Counted from the first letter of the stretch, positions 1-10,811 are shown. The stretch is 64,000 nt of DNA from an uncultured Chlorobiaceae bacterium (GCA_903994455.1 CAJEXI010000006.1:53046-117045); one strand, 5' to 3'. Program-made: numbers and translations. Notes: generated by a model not told the origin, from the letters alone.

Positions 1-1
1 C

Positions 2-676
2 ATTGATGAGAACATTTGGGGAATCAGTATTGAGTGCGGTGTCCTTGAAGATCCGATGGTTGCGCCACCCGAAGATGCCTACCAGATAACCACCTCACCG
101 GAAAAAGCGCCTGACACTCCTTCAGTAGTAGATATTGAGTTTGAAAAAGGTGTACCAGTTGCTCTTGACGGCAAAAAGATGAGTGGACTCGACATGATCA
201 TCCGCCTGAACGAGATCGGTGCCGCCAATGGCGTCGGAAGGCTCGATATGATTGAGAACCGCGTTGTCGGTATCAAGTCGCGTGAAATCTATGAGGCCCC
301 GGCAGCCACCATTCTGCACTTTGCCCATCGCGAACTGGAACGCCTCACCCTTGAAAAATCGGTCTTCCAGTACAAAAAGAACACCAGTCAGGATTATGCC
401 AACATCATCTACAACGGCACCTGGTTCTCCCCCATGAGAACAGCGCTTGATGCCTTTGTCAACGAGACGCAGCACCCGGTGACCGGCCTTGTTCGCCTGA
501 AACTCTACAAAGGTGGAGTCTCCCTGCTCGGCAGAAACTCACCATACTCGCTCTACAACGAGGAGCTTGCTACCTATACCGAAGCCGATACCTTCAACCA
601 CAAGGCCGCAGCCGGCTTTATCCATCTTTATGGGCTTGGATTGAAGACCTTCAGCCAGGTACACGCCGCGAAGTAA
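2..676 (+). CDS. argG: Argininosuccinate synthase, C-terminal part (cut by window edge)
   Basis: The frame is open from base 2 and ends at 676, so the gene starts before the window. The visible 224 residues carry the family signature [13 protein letters not shown] at the start, then PPEDAY and [11 protein letters not shown], and the C-terminal multimerisation region with GTWFSP and [10 protein letters not shown]. ArgG joins citrulline and aspartate with ATP to make argininosuccinate in the cytoplasm. argH, the next enzyme of arginine synthesis, follows on the same strand after about 290 bases, so the two are probably one transcription unit or an argG-attenuator-argH arrangement. Confidence 0.95.
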   Translation: MDENIWGISIECGVLEDPMVAPPEDAYQITTSPEKAPDTPSVVDIEFEKGVPVALDGKKMSGLDMIIRLNEIGAANGVGRLDMIENRVVGIKSREIYEAPAATILHFAHRELERLTLEKSVFQYKKNTSQDYANIIYNGTWFSPMRTALDAFVNETQHPVTGLVRLKLYKGGVSLLGRNSPYSLYNEELATYTEADTFNHKAAAGFIHLYGLGLKTFSQVHAAK

Positions 677-691
677 CCTTCGTCCATCGTC

Positions 692-717
692 GCGCAGGCC
701 ACTTCACTGGCCTGCGC
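692..717 (+). terminator. Strong hairpin after argG
   Basis: A perfect 10-bp stem (GCGCAGGCCA paired with TGGCCTGCGC) with a 6-base loop lies 16 bases after the argG stop. No T-run follows, so it may be a weak or factor-dependent terminator, or a processing/attenuation hairpin between argG and argH. The remaining bases up to argH hold nothing else I recognise. Confidence 0.5.
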
Positions 718-969
718 AACCCTGGCTTCAAAACGAGGCATTACTGTTGGCCAGCTCAGAAAGTGTCGACAAACACTTTTTTTTGTTACCCGCCCATGCA
801 ACAGAACAGAAAAATATTCGTCAGGTTATCCCCAGCAAACGTCGCAGTTGCCCTGTCCGCTCTGTCAACATTCACGGCTCATTGTTACGCAGTCCACTTC
901 ACCCCAAGGCAATAAACCAAAATTTACTATTTTGGAGGCAGATTCTCTTTCACAACAACTGATATTCTT

Positions 970-2355
970 ATGAGCAGCAATAAAAAAGAGTTACTCTGGC
1001 AGAGCCGATTTTCACTGCCTTTTGACCGAGATGCGCTTCTCTTTTCTTCATCGGTTCATCTCGACAAGAAGCTCTATCGCGAAGATATACAGGGCTCGAT
1101 TGCCCATGTGACCATGCTTGCCGAAGAGGGTATTGTCAGTGTTGAGGAGGCTGGAGAGATCATTGCCGGGCTCAGGGAGATTGAGGAGGAGCTGACGAAC
1201 GGCGCTCTGCTCCCTCACTGGGAGGATGAGGATATTCATACGGTTATTGAGAATCGGCTGAAGGAAAAAATTGGCGCAACTGCGGGCAAACTGCACTCCG
1301 GAAGAAGTCGTAACGACCAGGTTGCAACCGATACCCGACTCTATTTGCGACGACAGATAACGGAACTTCAGGATGCACTTGGTGTGATGTTGAACGTACT
1401 CGTTGAAAAAGCGGAGTGCTATCAGAAGACCATCATCTTTGGTTATACCCACTTGCAGCGGGCGCAGCCAATCTCTGCAGGCCACTATTACATGGCTTAT
1501 TTCAATATGTTCAGTCGCGACCGGCAACGCCTGCACGACCTTATGAAACGGGTGAATATCTCCCCTCTTGGCGCTGCCGCTTTTGCGGGCAGTACACTCC
1601 CCCTCAACCCCGAAAGATCAGCAGTACTTCTTGGGTTTGACGATATGTTTGCCAATAGCATTGATGCCGTCAGCGATCGCGATATCGTCATCGAGTTTAT
1701 CTCTGCCTGTTCGGTCATTATGATGCATCTCTCGCGCTTTGCCGAAGATCTGATTCTCTGGAGCTCCTACGAGTTTGGCTATCTTGAGATCAGTGACGCT
1801 TTTGCCACGGGTTCTTCACTCATGCCGCAGAAAAAAAATGCCGATATTGCGGAGTTGGTAAGGGGAAAAACCGGAAGGGTGTACGGCAACCTGATGGCAA
1901 TGCTGACCATCATGAAAGGGCTCCCGCTCTCCTATAACCGTGACATGCAGGAGGATAAACAGCCGCTGTTTGACAGCGCAGAGACAACCATCGGCAGTGT
2001 GAGTATCTTTGCAAAACTGCTTGAGCATACCAAACTGAAAGAGGAGCGGCTGGCCAAACTGACGGCAGAGGATCTCAGCCTCGCCACAGAGATCGCTGAA
2101 TATCTTGTCCGCAAACAGATTCCGTTCCGTGATGCGCACCGCATAACCGGAAAAATTGTCACCTGGAGCATCGCTTCGGAGGTTAATCTGCCACATATCC
2201 CGGTTGAAAAGTTCAGGGAGTTCTCGAAGGTCATTGATGTTGACATTTACGACTGCCTCAAGGCTGACGCAAGTGTCAACTCAAAAAAAACACACGGCAG
2301 TTGTTCATTCGACTCCGTCGCTCTTCAGATCGAAAATGCCAGAAAACAGCTTTAA
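970..2355 (+). CDS. argH: Argininosuccinate lyase
   Basis: 461 residues, the normal length for ArgH. It splits argininosuccinate into arginine and fumarate and belongs to the fumarase/aspartase superfamily. Visible signatures are [20 protein letters not shown] near residue 107, [10 protein letters not shown] near 160, and the superfamily loop [20 protein letters not shown] near 280, which holds the mobile catalytic serine. The ATG at 970 gives the expected N-terminus (LWQSRF). The stop overlaps the convergent protease gene by four bases, leaving no space for a separate terminator. Confidence 0.97.
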   Translation: MSSNKKELLWQSRFSLPFDRDALLFSSSVHLDKKLYREDIQGSIAHVTMLAEEGIVSVEEAGEIIAGLREIEEELTNGALLPHWEDEDIHTVIENRLKEKIGATAGKLHSGRSRNDQVATDTRLYLRRQITELQDALGVMLNVLVEKAECYQKTIIFGYTHLQRAQPISAGHYYMAYFNMFSRDRQRLHDLMKRVNISPLGAAAFAGSTLPLNPERSAVLLGFDDMFANSIDAVSDRDIVIEFISACSVIMMHLSRFAEDLILWSSYEFGYLEISDAFATGSSLMPQKKNADIAELVRGKTGRVYGNLMAMLTIMKGLPLSYNRDMQEDKQPLFDSAETTIGSVSIFAKLLEHTKLKEERLAKLTAEDLSLATEIAEYLVRKQIPFRDAHRITGKIVTWSIASEVNLPHIPVEKFREFSKVIDVDIYDCLKADASVNSKKTHGSCSFDSVALQIENARKQL

Positions 2356-4388
2356 TGCACCGGTAACGGCTTGATCTCTGCCAAATCGGCAACAACTGCT
2401 GCCGACAGGTTGAGCAGCACATCCTTTTTAGGATCTTTGGTAGCATCCGGCTCAAGAACCCATCGCTTCTCAATCTGTTTTATTGTCTCTGTTTCAGATT
2501 TAACCGAGGAATCCTGAAGGGACACAGCCTTCTTTTTACGAATCTGGTCAAGTGTTTTCAGATCATCGAGATAGCTCTGGTAGAGGGGATTCTTTGATGA
2601 TTGTTCCTGAAATTTTTTCCGAAGCAGTTCAATCTTTTCGGGAGTGATATCTGCCGTAGGCTTATAAAATGATGGAGAAATAGTGCTCCATGGCAAACTG
2701 CTGGTATAAGTATCTTCACCAATCCTGGCTGCGTCGATCATGGATGGCATAACAATATCAGGATCAACCCCTTTATGCTGCGTGCTGCCTCCCGAAATCC
2801 GGTAAAACTTTGCAATCGTGATTTTTATCTCTCCAAGTTCGTTTTGCCTTCCCTGAACAGAAGCTGGCCTGTAAAGTGGGATAAGGCTTTGAACGGTTCC
2901 TTTCCCGAATGTTCTCTCGCCAATGATAACGCCCCGTCCGTAATCCTGGATAGCGGCAGCAAATATTTCGGATGCCGATGCGCTGTAACGGTTCACCAGA
3001 ACAGCAAGTGCTCCATCATATTGTTCGCGACTGTCTTCATCCCTGAGTACCATGGTTCCGCCGGTTGAGTTGCTGATCTGGACGACAGGACCGCCAGGAA
3101 TAAACAGCCCGGAAACTTTTACCGATTCCTCAAGTGATCCTCCTCCATTTTCGCGCAGATCAATAATAATGCCGTCAACATGCTCAGCATTCAGTTCCTC
3201 AAGAATACGCGATACATCACGGCTTGTACTGTTGTAGTTGCCGATATTCTGCTGCTCGCCTTCAAAATCAAGGTAAAATGAGGGAATAGTTATAACGCCT
3301 ATTTTGTGTCCATTTTGCATCATAATACTTTTCTTTGCAGCCTGTTCCTGCAAATTGACTTTGTCACGCAAAAGTGCCACTATTTTTGCTGCACCTCGTC
3401 CCCCCTGACTTGCAGGGAGGATTTTCAGGCGAACAAGAGTACCTTTCTTTCCACGAATCAGCTTTACCACATCATTGATTCTCCATCCCGACACATCAAT
3501 AATTTCAACGTTTTTTCCCTGACCGACCCCAATTATTTTATCTCCTTTTTTCAACAGATTACTTTTGAATGCTGGGCCTCCTGAAATAAGCTCATTGATG
3601 ACGGTATACTCTCCTTCGGTCTGAAGTTTGGCCCCGATTCCCTCAAGCGAACGACTCATGTCAATCTGGAAGTTTTTATACTCATCCGGTGAGAAATAGC
3701 TTGTATGGGGATCGAACGAGGTCGTCAGCGCATAAATATAAGCCTGAAAAGCATCATCGGGCTTCTGGCGATTCAGAAGGTTCAGTCTGCTTGTATAGTT
3801 TTTTGCAAGCTCTCTGCGAATGACCCTATTACTTTTCTCGGAATATTTGAGATTAAGCCATTGGTATTTCAGCTCCTTTCTCCACAAATCGGCAAGCTGC
3901 TGCTGGTCGAGAAGCCAGGAGTCAGCTTTGCGGTCAAGATCAAGAGTGTCTGGTTTTGAAAAGTCAAGATGTAGCGTGTCTGCTGCGGCTTTCATATACC
4001 GCATTTTTTCTTTGGCCCTTTTTAAAAAGAGGTTATAGACAGCAAAGCCGGCCGTTGCCTTTCCAGCAAGAAATTCCTCATCAATCTTGTTGCCATACAT
4101 CTGCCTCAAGCGCTCAATATCGTTGGCCACAAAATAGCTTTTACTCCCGTCAAGATTATCGATATAACGATTAAATATCTGTACCGACAGGGAATCGTTA
4201 ACCTCCACCTTTCTGTAGTGGTTTTGCAACAGGTATTGACTGATAGAGTTACAGGTCACTGTTTCTAACGCTGTCGGTTTGAGAGTAATCACCGTCCGGG
4301 CTGAAGAGAGTTTTCCATTATTTCCTGCAATAACAGGAAAAGCACTTCCAAGCGCCAAAAGAGTGAGCAGCAGACTTCTTCGAATCAT
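2352..4388 (-). CDS. Periplasmic C-terminal processing protease, Prc/Tsp type (copy 1)
   Basis: 678 residues. A signal peptide ends near AFPVIA-G (residues 1-21), followed by an N-terminal helical region (30-235), a PDZ domain (about 245-320) and the S41 core (355-545). The catalytic dyad fits Ser471 in NRYSASASE and Lys496 in FGKGTVQ, with the 25-residue spacing seen in Prc. The long C-terminal region is also typical of Prc rather than of short CtpA enzymes. It should degrade or trim misfolded periplasmic proteins after PDZ recognition of the C-terminus. A close paralogue lies at 5170-7233, with one unrelated small gene between, so this is an old tandem duplication. The name prc is not assigned because there are two copies. 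Confidence 0.92.
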   Translation of the reverse strand: MIRRSLLLTLLALGSAFPVIAGNNGKLSSARTVITLKPTALETVTCNSISQYLLQNHYRKVEVNDSLSVQIFNRYIDNLDGSKSYFVANDIERLRQMYGNKIDEEFLAGKATAGFAVYNLFLKRAKEKMRYMKAAADTLHLDFSKPDTLDLDRKADSWLLDQQQLADLWRKELKYQWLNLKYSEKSNRVIRRELAKNYTSRLNLLNRQKPDDAFQAYIYALTTSFDPHTSYFSPDEYKNFQIDMSRSLEGIGAKLQTEGEYTVINELISGGPAFKSNLLKKGDKIIGVGQGKNVEIIDVSGWRINDVVKLIRGKKGTLVRLKILPASQGGRGAAKIVALLRDKVNLQEQAAKKSIMMQNGHKIGVITIPSFYLDFEGEQQNIGNYNSTSRDVSRILEELNAEHVDGIIIDLRENGGGSLEESVKVSGLFIPGGPVVQISNSTGGTMVLRDEDSREQYDGALAVLVNRYSASASEIFAAAIQDYGRGVIIGERTFGKGTVQSLIPLYRPASVQGRQNELGEIKITIAKFYRISGGSTQHKGVDPDIVMPSMIDAARIGEDTYTSSLPWSTISPSFYKPTADITPEKIELLRKKFQEQSSKNPLYQSYLDDLKTLDQIRKKKAVSLQDSSVKSETETIKQIEKRWVLEPDATKDPKKDVLLNLSAAVVADLAEIKPLPVH

Positions 4389-4406
4389 TGTCAGTGTATG
4401 ATGATC

Positions 4407-4925
4407 TTATGAATAAACCCAGACTGATGCCGGTGGAATATTTTTCATGATAAACCTTCTCCTTACTTTGCTCTGGAAGTTAACTTCGCCGAGAGGATCA
4501 TTGAGGCCATAAGTGTACATAACGCACCACTTCAGCAGGCCCTGACGGTAAAGAGTACTTATAAGAGGAATAAATGATGATTTAAATGGGTTGTTAATAA
4601 GAGGAATTGAAAGCACCAGTCCAAACCGCTCATCCACCTTTTGTAACTGTTCCAGTGCGCACGAATTAACAGTCGTCAAATGGGGATAGTTTTGACGAAG
4701 CAAGTCACAAAATTCCTGATCGATTTCAACCAATAACGGGTTTAAACTTGAGATATGCTTTGTGATTGCACCGGTTCCTGCACCGATCTCAATAATATTT
4801 GTTTGGTCTAATTCCTTGATTGATTTATAAATAGCCTTTCCCAAAAACTTTGAGGAGGGTATGACGGAACCAATACTTTGAGGATCTTTTAAATATTTTT
4901 TGAGAAACAATATCTTTTTATGCAT
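4407..4925 (-). CDS. SAM-dependent methyltransferase, phospholipid N-methyltransferase-like
   Basis: 172 residues. The N-terminus (FLKKYLKDPQSIGSVIPSS) is the family start seen in PmtA-like and rRNA-dimethylase-like small methyltransferases. It is followed by the SAM-binding motif IIEIGAGTGAIT near residue 45 and an acidic VEID strand end. Members methylate phosphatidylethanolamine or other small substrates, and the true substrate here cannot be read from sequence. It is slightly shorter than usual (about 190-200). It sits between two paralogous proteases on the same strand, 18 bases upstream of the first, so it may be co-transcribed with that one. Confidence 0.7.
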   Translation of the reverse strand: MHKKILFLKKYLKDPQSIGSVIPSSKFLGKAIYKSIKELDQTNIIEIGAGTGAITKHISSLNPLLVEIDQEFCDLLRQNYPHLTTVNSCALEQLQKVDERFGLVLSIPLINNPFKSSFIPLISTLYRQGLLKWCVMYTYGLNDPLGEVNFQSKVRRRFIMKNIPPASVWVYS

Positions 4926-5169
4926 GTAATCTTCTCTTGATTTTTATGTTTTTTCCAAAAAGCGACCTCTTCTTCATCTTTTTACGATTCAGTCCCAACA
5001 GATTTCTTGAACTTTTTTTCAGGATCAGCCAGTTTTTTTACCTTCTTCTTCCTTTGCCAACTCTTGTGGCCAATTCAGGTAATGCTGACTCCTCGACAGA
5101 GAACACAGAGAACTTAACAACTACATCGACAATATTACGCGCTCAGCATGAATTTTCTTTCAATAAGCC

Positions 5170-7233
5170 TTAGTTCAATGAAGGCAAGGTACGGGTAACC
5201 GTTTGTCGCTGCACGCTCTTGATCTCTGCCATGTCAGAAACAACTGATGCCGACTGGTCAAGAAGCAGATCCTTGTTTCTATTTTTTGTTGAGTCCTGAT
5301 CACGAGTCCATAGCCCTTCAATATGTTTGATCGTTTCTATTTCCGATTTAAAGGATGAATCCTGGAGCGATACCATCCTTTTTTTTCGAATCCGGTTAAG
5401 GGTGTTCAGATCATGTAAATAGGCTTGGTACTGGCGGTTCTTCGATGACCGTTCCTGCTGTTTTTGCCGCAAAATGACAAGATCTTCCTGGCTGATCTCT
5501 GCTGACGGGCGATAAAACGACGGAGAGATGGTACTCCAGGGCAGACTGCTGGTGTAGGTATCCTCACCAACAATGGATGTGTCAATCATGGAGGGCATCT
5601 CAATATCCGGCACAACACCTTTATGCTGAGTGCTGCCTCCAGAAATTCGGTAAAATTTTGCAATAGTAAGTTTCATCTCTCCCAGTTCGGGGTTCCCAAA
5701 AAAAATGAACGGACGTGAAAGTTTGATGATACTCTGAACGGTTCCCTTGCCAAATGTCCTTTCGCCGATGATAACGCCACGGCTGTAATCCTGAATTGCA
5801 GCAGCAAAAATTTCGGATGCCGACGCACTGTAGCGGTTGACAAGTACCGCAAGCGGACCATTATAGAGTACCCGTCGATCTTCATCCCGCAGGACCATTT
5901 TTCCGCCTGTTGCATTGCTTATCTGAACCACTGGCCCGGTCGGGATAAACAGTCCTGTGACATTCACAGACTCTTCAAGGGAACCGCCACCATTATCACG
6001 AAGATCAATGACAAGACCATCAACGTGTTCTGCATTCAGTTCGTTCAGAATCCTTGCTACATCACGGCTTGTACTGTTATAATTGCCGGTATTCTGTTGC
6101 TGACCTTCAAAATCAAGGTAAAATGACGGGATGGTAATCACACCGATTTTCTGGCCATTTTTTGCAATAACACTTTTTTTCGCCTTTTGTTCCTCCAGAT
6201 TGATCTTTTCTCGAATGAGTTGAACTATTTTTGCTGGCCCCCTGCCTCCCTGACTGGCCGGAAAAATTTTCAGGCGAATAACGGTGTTTTTCTTTCCACG
6301 GATCAATTTGACGACTTCATTGATTCGCCATCCTGTAACATCAACAATTTCAGATGTTTTTCCCTGGCCAACACCAATAATTTTATCTCCTTTTTTTAGT
6401 AAACTACTTTTGAATGCTGGACCTCCGGGAATAATTTCACTGACAACAGTATACTCTCCTTCCACCTGAAGTTTGGCACCAATTCCTTCGAGTGAACGGC
6501 TCATGTCGATCTGAAAATTTTTGTACTCGTCCACAGAGAGGTAATTGGTGTGAGGATCGAACGAGGTTGTCAGCGCATAAGTATATGCTTGAAAAGCATC
6601 TTCAGGCTTTTGGCGGTTAAGAAGATTAAGCCGGTTCGTAAAGCTTTTTGCGAGAACTTCCCGAATAGTCTTGCTGTTTTCGCCAGAATATTTCTGATTG
6701 ATCCACTGATATTTCAGCTCTTTTTTCCATAGATCGGCAAGCTGACTCCTGTCGGCAGGCCAGGCATCAGCCTTTCGATCAAGGTCAAGGGTTTCTGGTA
6801 TTGAAAAGTTAAAGTGCACGGTATCGACGGTTGCCTTCATATACCGCATTTTTTCTTTAGCCCGTTTCAGAAAAAAATTATAGATGCCAAAACCGGCATC
6901 TGATTTTCCGGAAAGAAATTCAGCTTCAATGCGGCTTCCATAATATTTCCGAAGACTTTCAATCTCACTTGCCACAAAATAGCTTTTGCTGCCGTCAAGA
7001 TTGTCGATATAGCGATTGAATATCTGCCGGGCAAGAGAGTCATTGACTGCTATCTTCCTATAGTGTTTCTGGAGAAGGGATTGACTGATATATTTACCAG
7101 CCTCCTCCTCGGCTGCCGTTGGCCGGAGAGTAACGACAGTTACGGCTTGAGCAGATTTTTCAGCATTTCCGGCAAATACCGGCACAGCGCTTCCCAAAAT
7201 AACAATAATGAGAAGCAAACTTTTTCTACTCAT
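5170..7233 (-). CDS. Periplasmic C-terminal processing protease, Prc/Tsp type (copy 2)
   Basis: 687 residues, collinear with the copy at 2352-4388 over its whole length. It has a signal peptide (cleavage near AVPVFA-G), N-terminal helical region, PDZ domain with the [11 protein letters not shown] strand, S41 core with NRYSASASE (catalytic Ser near 471) and FGKGTVQ (Lys near 496), and a C-terminal domain. The C-terminus differs and is slightly longer than copy 1. All catalytic residues are kept, so both copies should be active and may have split substrates. It is the first gene of its minus-strand group, and the 159 bases up to fba (7234-7392) must hold divergent promoters. Confidence 0.92.
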   Translation of the reverse strand: MSRKSLLLIIVILGSAVPVFAGNAEKSAQAVTVVTLRPTAAEEEAGKYISQSLLQKHYRKIAVNDSLARQIFNRYIDNLDGSKSYFVASEIESLRKYYGSRIEAEFLSGKSDAGFGIYNFFLKRAKEKMRYMKATVDTVHFNFSIPETLDLDRKADAWPADRSQLADLWKKELKYQWINQKYSGENSKTIREVLAKSFTNRLNLLNRQKPEDAFQAYTYALTTSFDPHTNYLSVDEYKNFQIDMSRSLEGIGAKLQVEGEYTVVSEIIPGGPAFKSSLLKKGDKIIGVGQGKTSEIVDVTGWRINEVVKLIRGKKNTVIRLKIFPASQGGRGPAKIVQLIREKINLEEQKAKKSVIAKNGQKIGVITIPSFYLDFEGQQQNTGNYNSTSRDVARILNELNAEHVDGLVIDLRDNGGGSLEESVNVTGLFIPTGPVVQISNATGGKMVLRDEDRRVLYNGPLAVLVNRYSASASEIFAAAIQDYSRGVIIGERTFGKGTVQSIIKLSRPFIFFGNPELGEMKLTIAKFYRISGGSTQHKGVVPDIEMPSMIDTSIVGEDTYTSSLPWSTISPSFYRPSAEISQEDLVILRQKQQERSSKNRQYQAYLHDLNTLNRIRKKRMVSLQDSSFKSEIETIKHIEGLWTRDQDSTKNRNKDLLLDQSASVVSDMAEIKSVQRQTVTRTLPSLN

Positions 7234-7392
7234 GGTTAATGGACAATGATCAAAGGTTTGATGAGAGTGTTAAAGCTGTTATTGAATGAGAAGTCAAATA
7301 TACCTATATTGCGGGCCGCGTGAGAAATTATCACCGAATGGTATCCCGCGAAAAAATACGGCACATTATAATAAATAAAAGGAGAGCGATCA

Positions 7393-8367
7393 ATGCAAAA
7401 GAAAAAAATCAGTTATAAAGAACTTGGTCTCGTTAACAGCCGCGAGCTTTTCAGTAAAGCGGTATCGGGTGGCTATGCCATTCCAGCATACAATTTCAAT
7501 AATCTCGAACAGATGCAGGCAATCATACAGGCCTGTGTTGAGACAAAATCGCCCGTCATTCTTCAGGTTTCCAAAGGCGCAAGGAGTTATGCCAACGAAA
7601 CCCTGCTTCGCTTCCTTGCCCAGGGAGCTGTCGCTTATGCTGCTGAACTCGGATCTCCGATTCCTATTGTGCTTCACCTTGACCATGGCGACAGCTTTCA
7701 ACTCTGCGTTGACTGCATTGAATCAGGCTTCTCCTCGGTCATGATTGATGGCTCTCATCTTCCTTATGATGAGAACGTCGCACTCACAAAAAAAGTTGTT
7801 GAGTTTGCCCACCAGTTTGATGTCACTGTTGAGGGAGAACTCGGAGTGCTTGCCGGCATTGAAGACGAAGTCTCTGCAGCGCATCACACCTATACTCAGC
7901 CTGAAGAGGTTGAGGACTTTGTTGCAAAAACAGGTGTGGACAGTCTTGCTATCTCTATTGGCACCTCACATGGTGCCTTCAAGTTTAAACCAGGTGAAGA
8001 TCCAAAAATCCGCCTTGATATTTTGACCGAAATTGAAAAACGTATTCCAGGATTTCCTATTGTACTGCACGGTTCATCTTCCGTCCCACAAGAGCTGGTA
8101 AAGATGATCAATGAACATGGTGGAAAAATGAAGGATGCTATCGGTATCAGCGAAGATCAGCTTCGTCTTGCCGCCAAATCTGCAGTCTGTAAAATCAATA
8201 TTGACTCTGATGGCCGCCTTGCCATGACCGCTGCAATCCGCAAAGTCTTTGACGAAAAACCTGAAGAGTTTGATCCAAGAAAATATCTTGGTCCAGCTCG
8301 TGATGCTCTCAAAAAGCTCTATGCTCACAAGATCATTAATGTTCTCGGATCTGACGGGAAAGCATAA
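7393..8367 (+). CDS. fba: Class II fructose-1,6-bisphosphate aldolase
   Basis: 324 residues. It cleaves or condenses fructose-1,6-bisphosphate with glyceraldehyde-3-phosphate and DHAP using Zn2+. In an autotroph with the reverse TCA cycle its main direction is gluconeogenic. Visible features are HLDHGDS (catalytic Asp97 and zinc ligand His98), the zinc/glycine region VEGELGVLAGIED, the IGTSHGAFK loop with a zinc His, and VLHGSSSVP with the third zinc His. The start is fixed by a good Shine-Dalgarno (GGAG) 8-10 bases upstream. It stands alone, followed by a strong terminator. Confidence 0.96.
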   Translation: MQKKKISYKELGLVNSRELFSKAVSGGYAIPAYNFNNLEQMQAIIQACVETKSPVILQVSKGARSYANETLLRFLAQGAVAYAAELGSPIPIVLHLDHGDSFQLCVDCIESGFSSVMIDGSHLPYDENVALTKKVVEFAHQFDVTVEGELGVLAGIEDEVSAAHHTYTQPEEVEDFVAKTGVDSLAISIGTSHGAFKFKPGEDPKIRLDILTEIEKRIPGFPIVLHGSSSVPQELVKMINEHGGKMKDAIGISEDQLRLAAKSAVCKINIDSDGRLAMTAAIRKVFDEKPEEFDPRKYLGPARDALKKLYAHKIINVLGSDGKA

Positions 8368-8384
8368 AATTTGCTCTGTTTCCA

Positions 8385-8418
8385 GCAGAAAAAGGCATCA
8401 ACTGGTGCCTTTTTCTGC
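8385..8418. terminator. Bidirectional terminator between fba and the amidohydrolase gene
   Basis: A perfect 13-bp stem (GCAGAAAAAGGCA with TGCCTTTTTCTGC) and an 8-base loop. The A-rich and T-rich stem sides can give a T-run for transcripts from either direction. It lies 18 bases after the fba stop and 24 bases beyond the stop of the convergent M20 gene. Confidence 0.85.
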
Positions 8419-8441
8419 TCCTGGAGCCATTCACAGCATGG

Positions 8442-9659
8442 TCATGCTGACTCAAGGATGCGAATGGCTGCATAGGCAAGCAACCCGGATCCTGTTTCGA
8501 GAGCTCGCTCTTCCGGATCGAAGGTTGGTGAATGGAGTGTATTGCCCTTGTCGTTATTGCCCATACCCGTTCCGATTTGCCAGAATGTCCCGGGACACTC
8601 CTGAAGATAGTAGGCAAAATCTTCTGCGGTCATGAGAGGGTCACAAGCAAGCACCTTCTCAGCACCAAGATATTCCACACAGATTTTCTCCGCCTTTTCG
8701 GTCACATCAGGATTGTTGTAGAGGACAGGATAACCTTGTCTTATCTCCAGCTCCGCCTCAACACCCAGCGCTGTAGCTATATGCGTGACGGTCTGGCGCA
8801 ACCTCTCCTGAAGCAGTGTTCGAACCTCCTCATTCATGGTTCTCATCGTGCCAGACATAGTCACCTGTCGGGGAATAACATTTGTTGCATTGCCGCCATG
8901 AATGGATGCTATCGAAACAACTGCTGGTTCATAAGGCGGTGCGACCCGGCTGACAAGATGCTGAACTGCGGTAATGATATGAGCTGCGGCGAGAACAGGG
9001 TCTGCCGCTTTATGTGGTGCAGAGGCATGACCTCCCTGGCCAGTCACCGTGAAGTAGAGTTCATCAGCCGCAGCCATAAAGCTCCCTTTGCACAGCGCGA
9101 CTTTCCCGCTCTCAACACTTGGAAAGCAGTGCTGGCCGATAATTACTGAAGGCTTAAACTGTCTGAAGAGGCCTGCATCAAGAAATGGCTTTGCACCTCC
9201 AGGCGCCTTTTCTTCTGCTGGCTGAAACAAGAGAAGCACATCACCGGCAAGCTCATCCTTCATTTTTGAGAGAATATTGGCTGCCCCAAGAAGCATGGCA
9301 GTATGCATGTCATGGCCACAGGCATGCATTTTTCCAGGCTCAAGGGAGCAGAAACCATGCAGGTTCTCTTCATGAAGTGGAAGAGCATCAATATCCGCAC
9401 GCAAGGCGACAAGATTATGTCTGATAGCGTTACTGCCGCCTCGAATGAGCGCAACAACACCAGTTTCAAGCAGTGGTGGTTCTGGTGTGATGCCGAGACC
9501 AAGGAGATACTCCTTAATCAGCGCGGTGGTTCTCACCTCTTCATAGGCAAGTTCGGGGTGACGATGAATATCCCTGCGCATTGCAACAATTTCCAAAAAA
9601 ATTTCTTCGGAATGTGCTTGAATCCGCTCAACAAGCTCGACAGCATGTTCTGTTTTCAT
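8442..9659 (-). CDS. M20 family metal-dependent amidohydrolase (N-acyl-amino-acid/hippurate hydrolase type)
   Basis: 405 residues. The family signatures are MHACGHDMHTAMLLGAA (metal ligands Cys and His, residues about 112-128), a PAEE motif for the general base, a dimerisation domain starting near GQGGHASAPHKA, and TAEDFAYYLQ near the C-terminus. These enzymes hydrolyse N-acyl or N-aryl amino acids in the cytoplasm, and IAA-amino acid or diaminopimelate-type substrates cannot be excluded. No signal peptide is seen. It is the last gene of a minus-strand run, 52 bases after the CBS-domain gene. Confidence 0.88.
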   Translation of the reverse strand: MKTEHAVELVERIQAHSEEIFLEIVAMRRDIHRHPELAYEEVRTTALIKEYLLGLGITPEPPLLETGVVALIRGGSNAIRHNLVALRADIDALPLHEENLHGFCSLEPGKMHACGHDMHTAMLLGAANILSKMKDELAGDVLLLFQPAEEKAPGGAKPFLDAGLFRQFKPSVIIGQHCFPSVESGKVALCKGSFMAAADELYFTVTGQGGHASAPHKAADPVLAAAHIITAVQHLVSRVAPPYEPAVVSIASIHGGNATNVIPRQVTMSGTMRTMNEEVRTLLQERLRQTVTHIATALGVEAELEIRQGYPVLYNNPDVTEKAEKICVEYLGAEKVLACDPLMTAEDFAYYLQECPGTFWQIGTGMGNNDKGNTLHSPTFDPEERALETGSGLLAYAAIRILESA

Positions 9660-9711
9660 ACAATCAACATCGTTTATAACAGGTTACGATTATAACTCTT
9701 TTCATACTGTC

Positions 9712-10386
9712 TTACATATCCATAAACCTGATAAACTCAAGCGCTTTTTCTCTCATCTCATCATCTTTTTCAGAAAAGGGTGACGAGTAGCGAATCAAAT
9801 AGCCATATTTTTTCAGATTTGATACCAGACGATAGAAATCATGCACTTGAAGCCTGAAGGTCAGAACCAGGCCTTCACCATCAGGAGCTGCAGGATAAAT
9901 GCCACAACTCAACACCGTAGCATCGTTTTTTTCGAGAGTAGCAATAATCTCGGAGAGCTTGAGGTCATAGGACGGCACATCCAGTTCAAGGGTCACGCAC
10001 TCTTCCCGTAAATGAAAAACAGTGGCAATATGTTCCAAAAGAGCCTCCTTTTGGAGAACACCAACATAATCTCCTCCCTCACCCGATACAGGAATCAACG
10101 GGTAAGGAAATAAATCCATTTTTCCAACGATATCAAAAGGATGCTCATGCAGTCCAATGCTGCTGGCATGTTCAAGTTTCAGATCCATAAGGCGTTTTCT
10201 TGACTGCTGTGCCGGAAGCAGATCAAGGAGAGTCACCATTGCCACAACTTTTCTCCCATGCAGGAGTGGAACACATTCAACTCCTTTCTCCTGCATGAGG
10301 AAAAGAACATTAACAACCAGATCATCATCCAAAAAAAACGGAAAGCTTGTGTCAAGATTATCTTCTACACACTTATTTAACAGCAT
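9712..10386 (-). CDS. CBS-domain protein with C-terminal ACT-like region
   Basis: 224 residues. Two CBS motifs fill residues 1-135: the first around VVNVLFLMQEKGVECVPLL and VVAMVTLLDLL, the second ending YVGVLQKEALLEHI. The C-terminal 85 residues (beginning CVTLELDVPSYDLKLSEIIATLE) look like an ACT-type regulatory fold. Such proteins bind adenine nucleotides and act as sensors, but the partner is unknown. The start codon lies inside rpiB (10-base overlap), so it is probably translated with rpiB from the same mRNA. Confidence 0.75.
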   Translation of the reverse strand: MLLNKCVEDNLDTSFPFFLDDDLVVNVLFLMQEKGVECVPLLHGRKVVAMVTLLDLLPAQQSRKRLMDLKLEHASSIGLHEHPFDIVGKMDLFPYPLIPVSGEGGDYVGVLQKEALLEHIATVFHLREECVTLELDVPSYDLKLSEIIATLEKNDATVLSCGIYPAAPDGEGLVLTFRLQVHDFYRLVSNLKKYGYLIRYSSPFSEKDDEMREKALEFIRFMDM

Positions 10387-10811
10387 GGCTCAATTTTATT
10401 CACTCTTTTTTCATGCCTCCCACCTTCAAAATTGGTGCTAAACCAGTTGTGAAGGGTTCTTTCAATCGTGACCGCATCAGTAAATCGCGCAGGCAGACAG
10501 AGAATATTAGCATTATTATGCTGCCGGGCAAGTACTGCAAACTCAGGGTTGCAGGCAAGGGCTGCACGAATACCCTTGACTTTGTTTGCAGCAATGGAGA
10601 CACCAATGCCTGTGCCACAAAGCAGAATACCGGAATCGCACTGCCCTTCAGCAACAGCAAAAGCAACTTTGCGGGCAAAATCGGGATAGTCTACCGACTC
10701 TTCATTCTGCGGACCCATATCATTGATTTCATAGCCGTTTCGTTCAAGCCAGGAAAGGACTGTTTTTTTGAATTCAAACCCGGCATGATCACTTCCAACT
10801 GCTATTTTCAT
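10377..10811 (-). CDS. rpiB: Ribose-5-phosphate isomerase B
   Basis: 144 residues, usual length for RpiB. It interconverts ribose-5-phosphate and ribulose-5-phosphate in the pentose phosphate pathway. Signatures are the start [15 protein letters not shown], the active-site stretch DYPDFA, the catalytic Cys in [15 protein letters not shown], and the N(A)NILCLPAR region. It overlaps ppk1 upstream by four bases and the CBS gene downstream by ten, so the three are one translationally coupled unit. Confidence 0.96.
   Translation of the reverse strand: MKIAVGSDHAGFEFKKTVLSWLERNGYEINDMGPQNEESVDYPDFARKVAFAVAEGQCDSGILLCGTGIGVSIAANKVKGIRAALACNPEFAVLARQHNNANILCLPARFTDAVTIERTLHNWFSTNFEGGRHEKRVNKIEPCC

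Noticed and set aside
4937..5173. 78-codon plus-strand frame between the methyltransferase and second protease
   Set aside because: Low-complexity Phe/Leu-rich start in AT-rich DNA, no ribosome site. More likely promoter/leader DNA.
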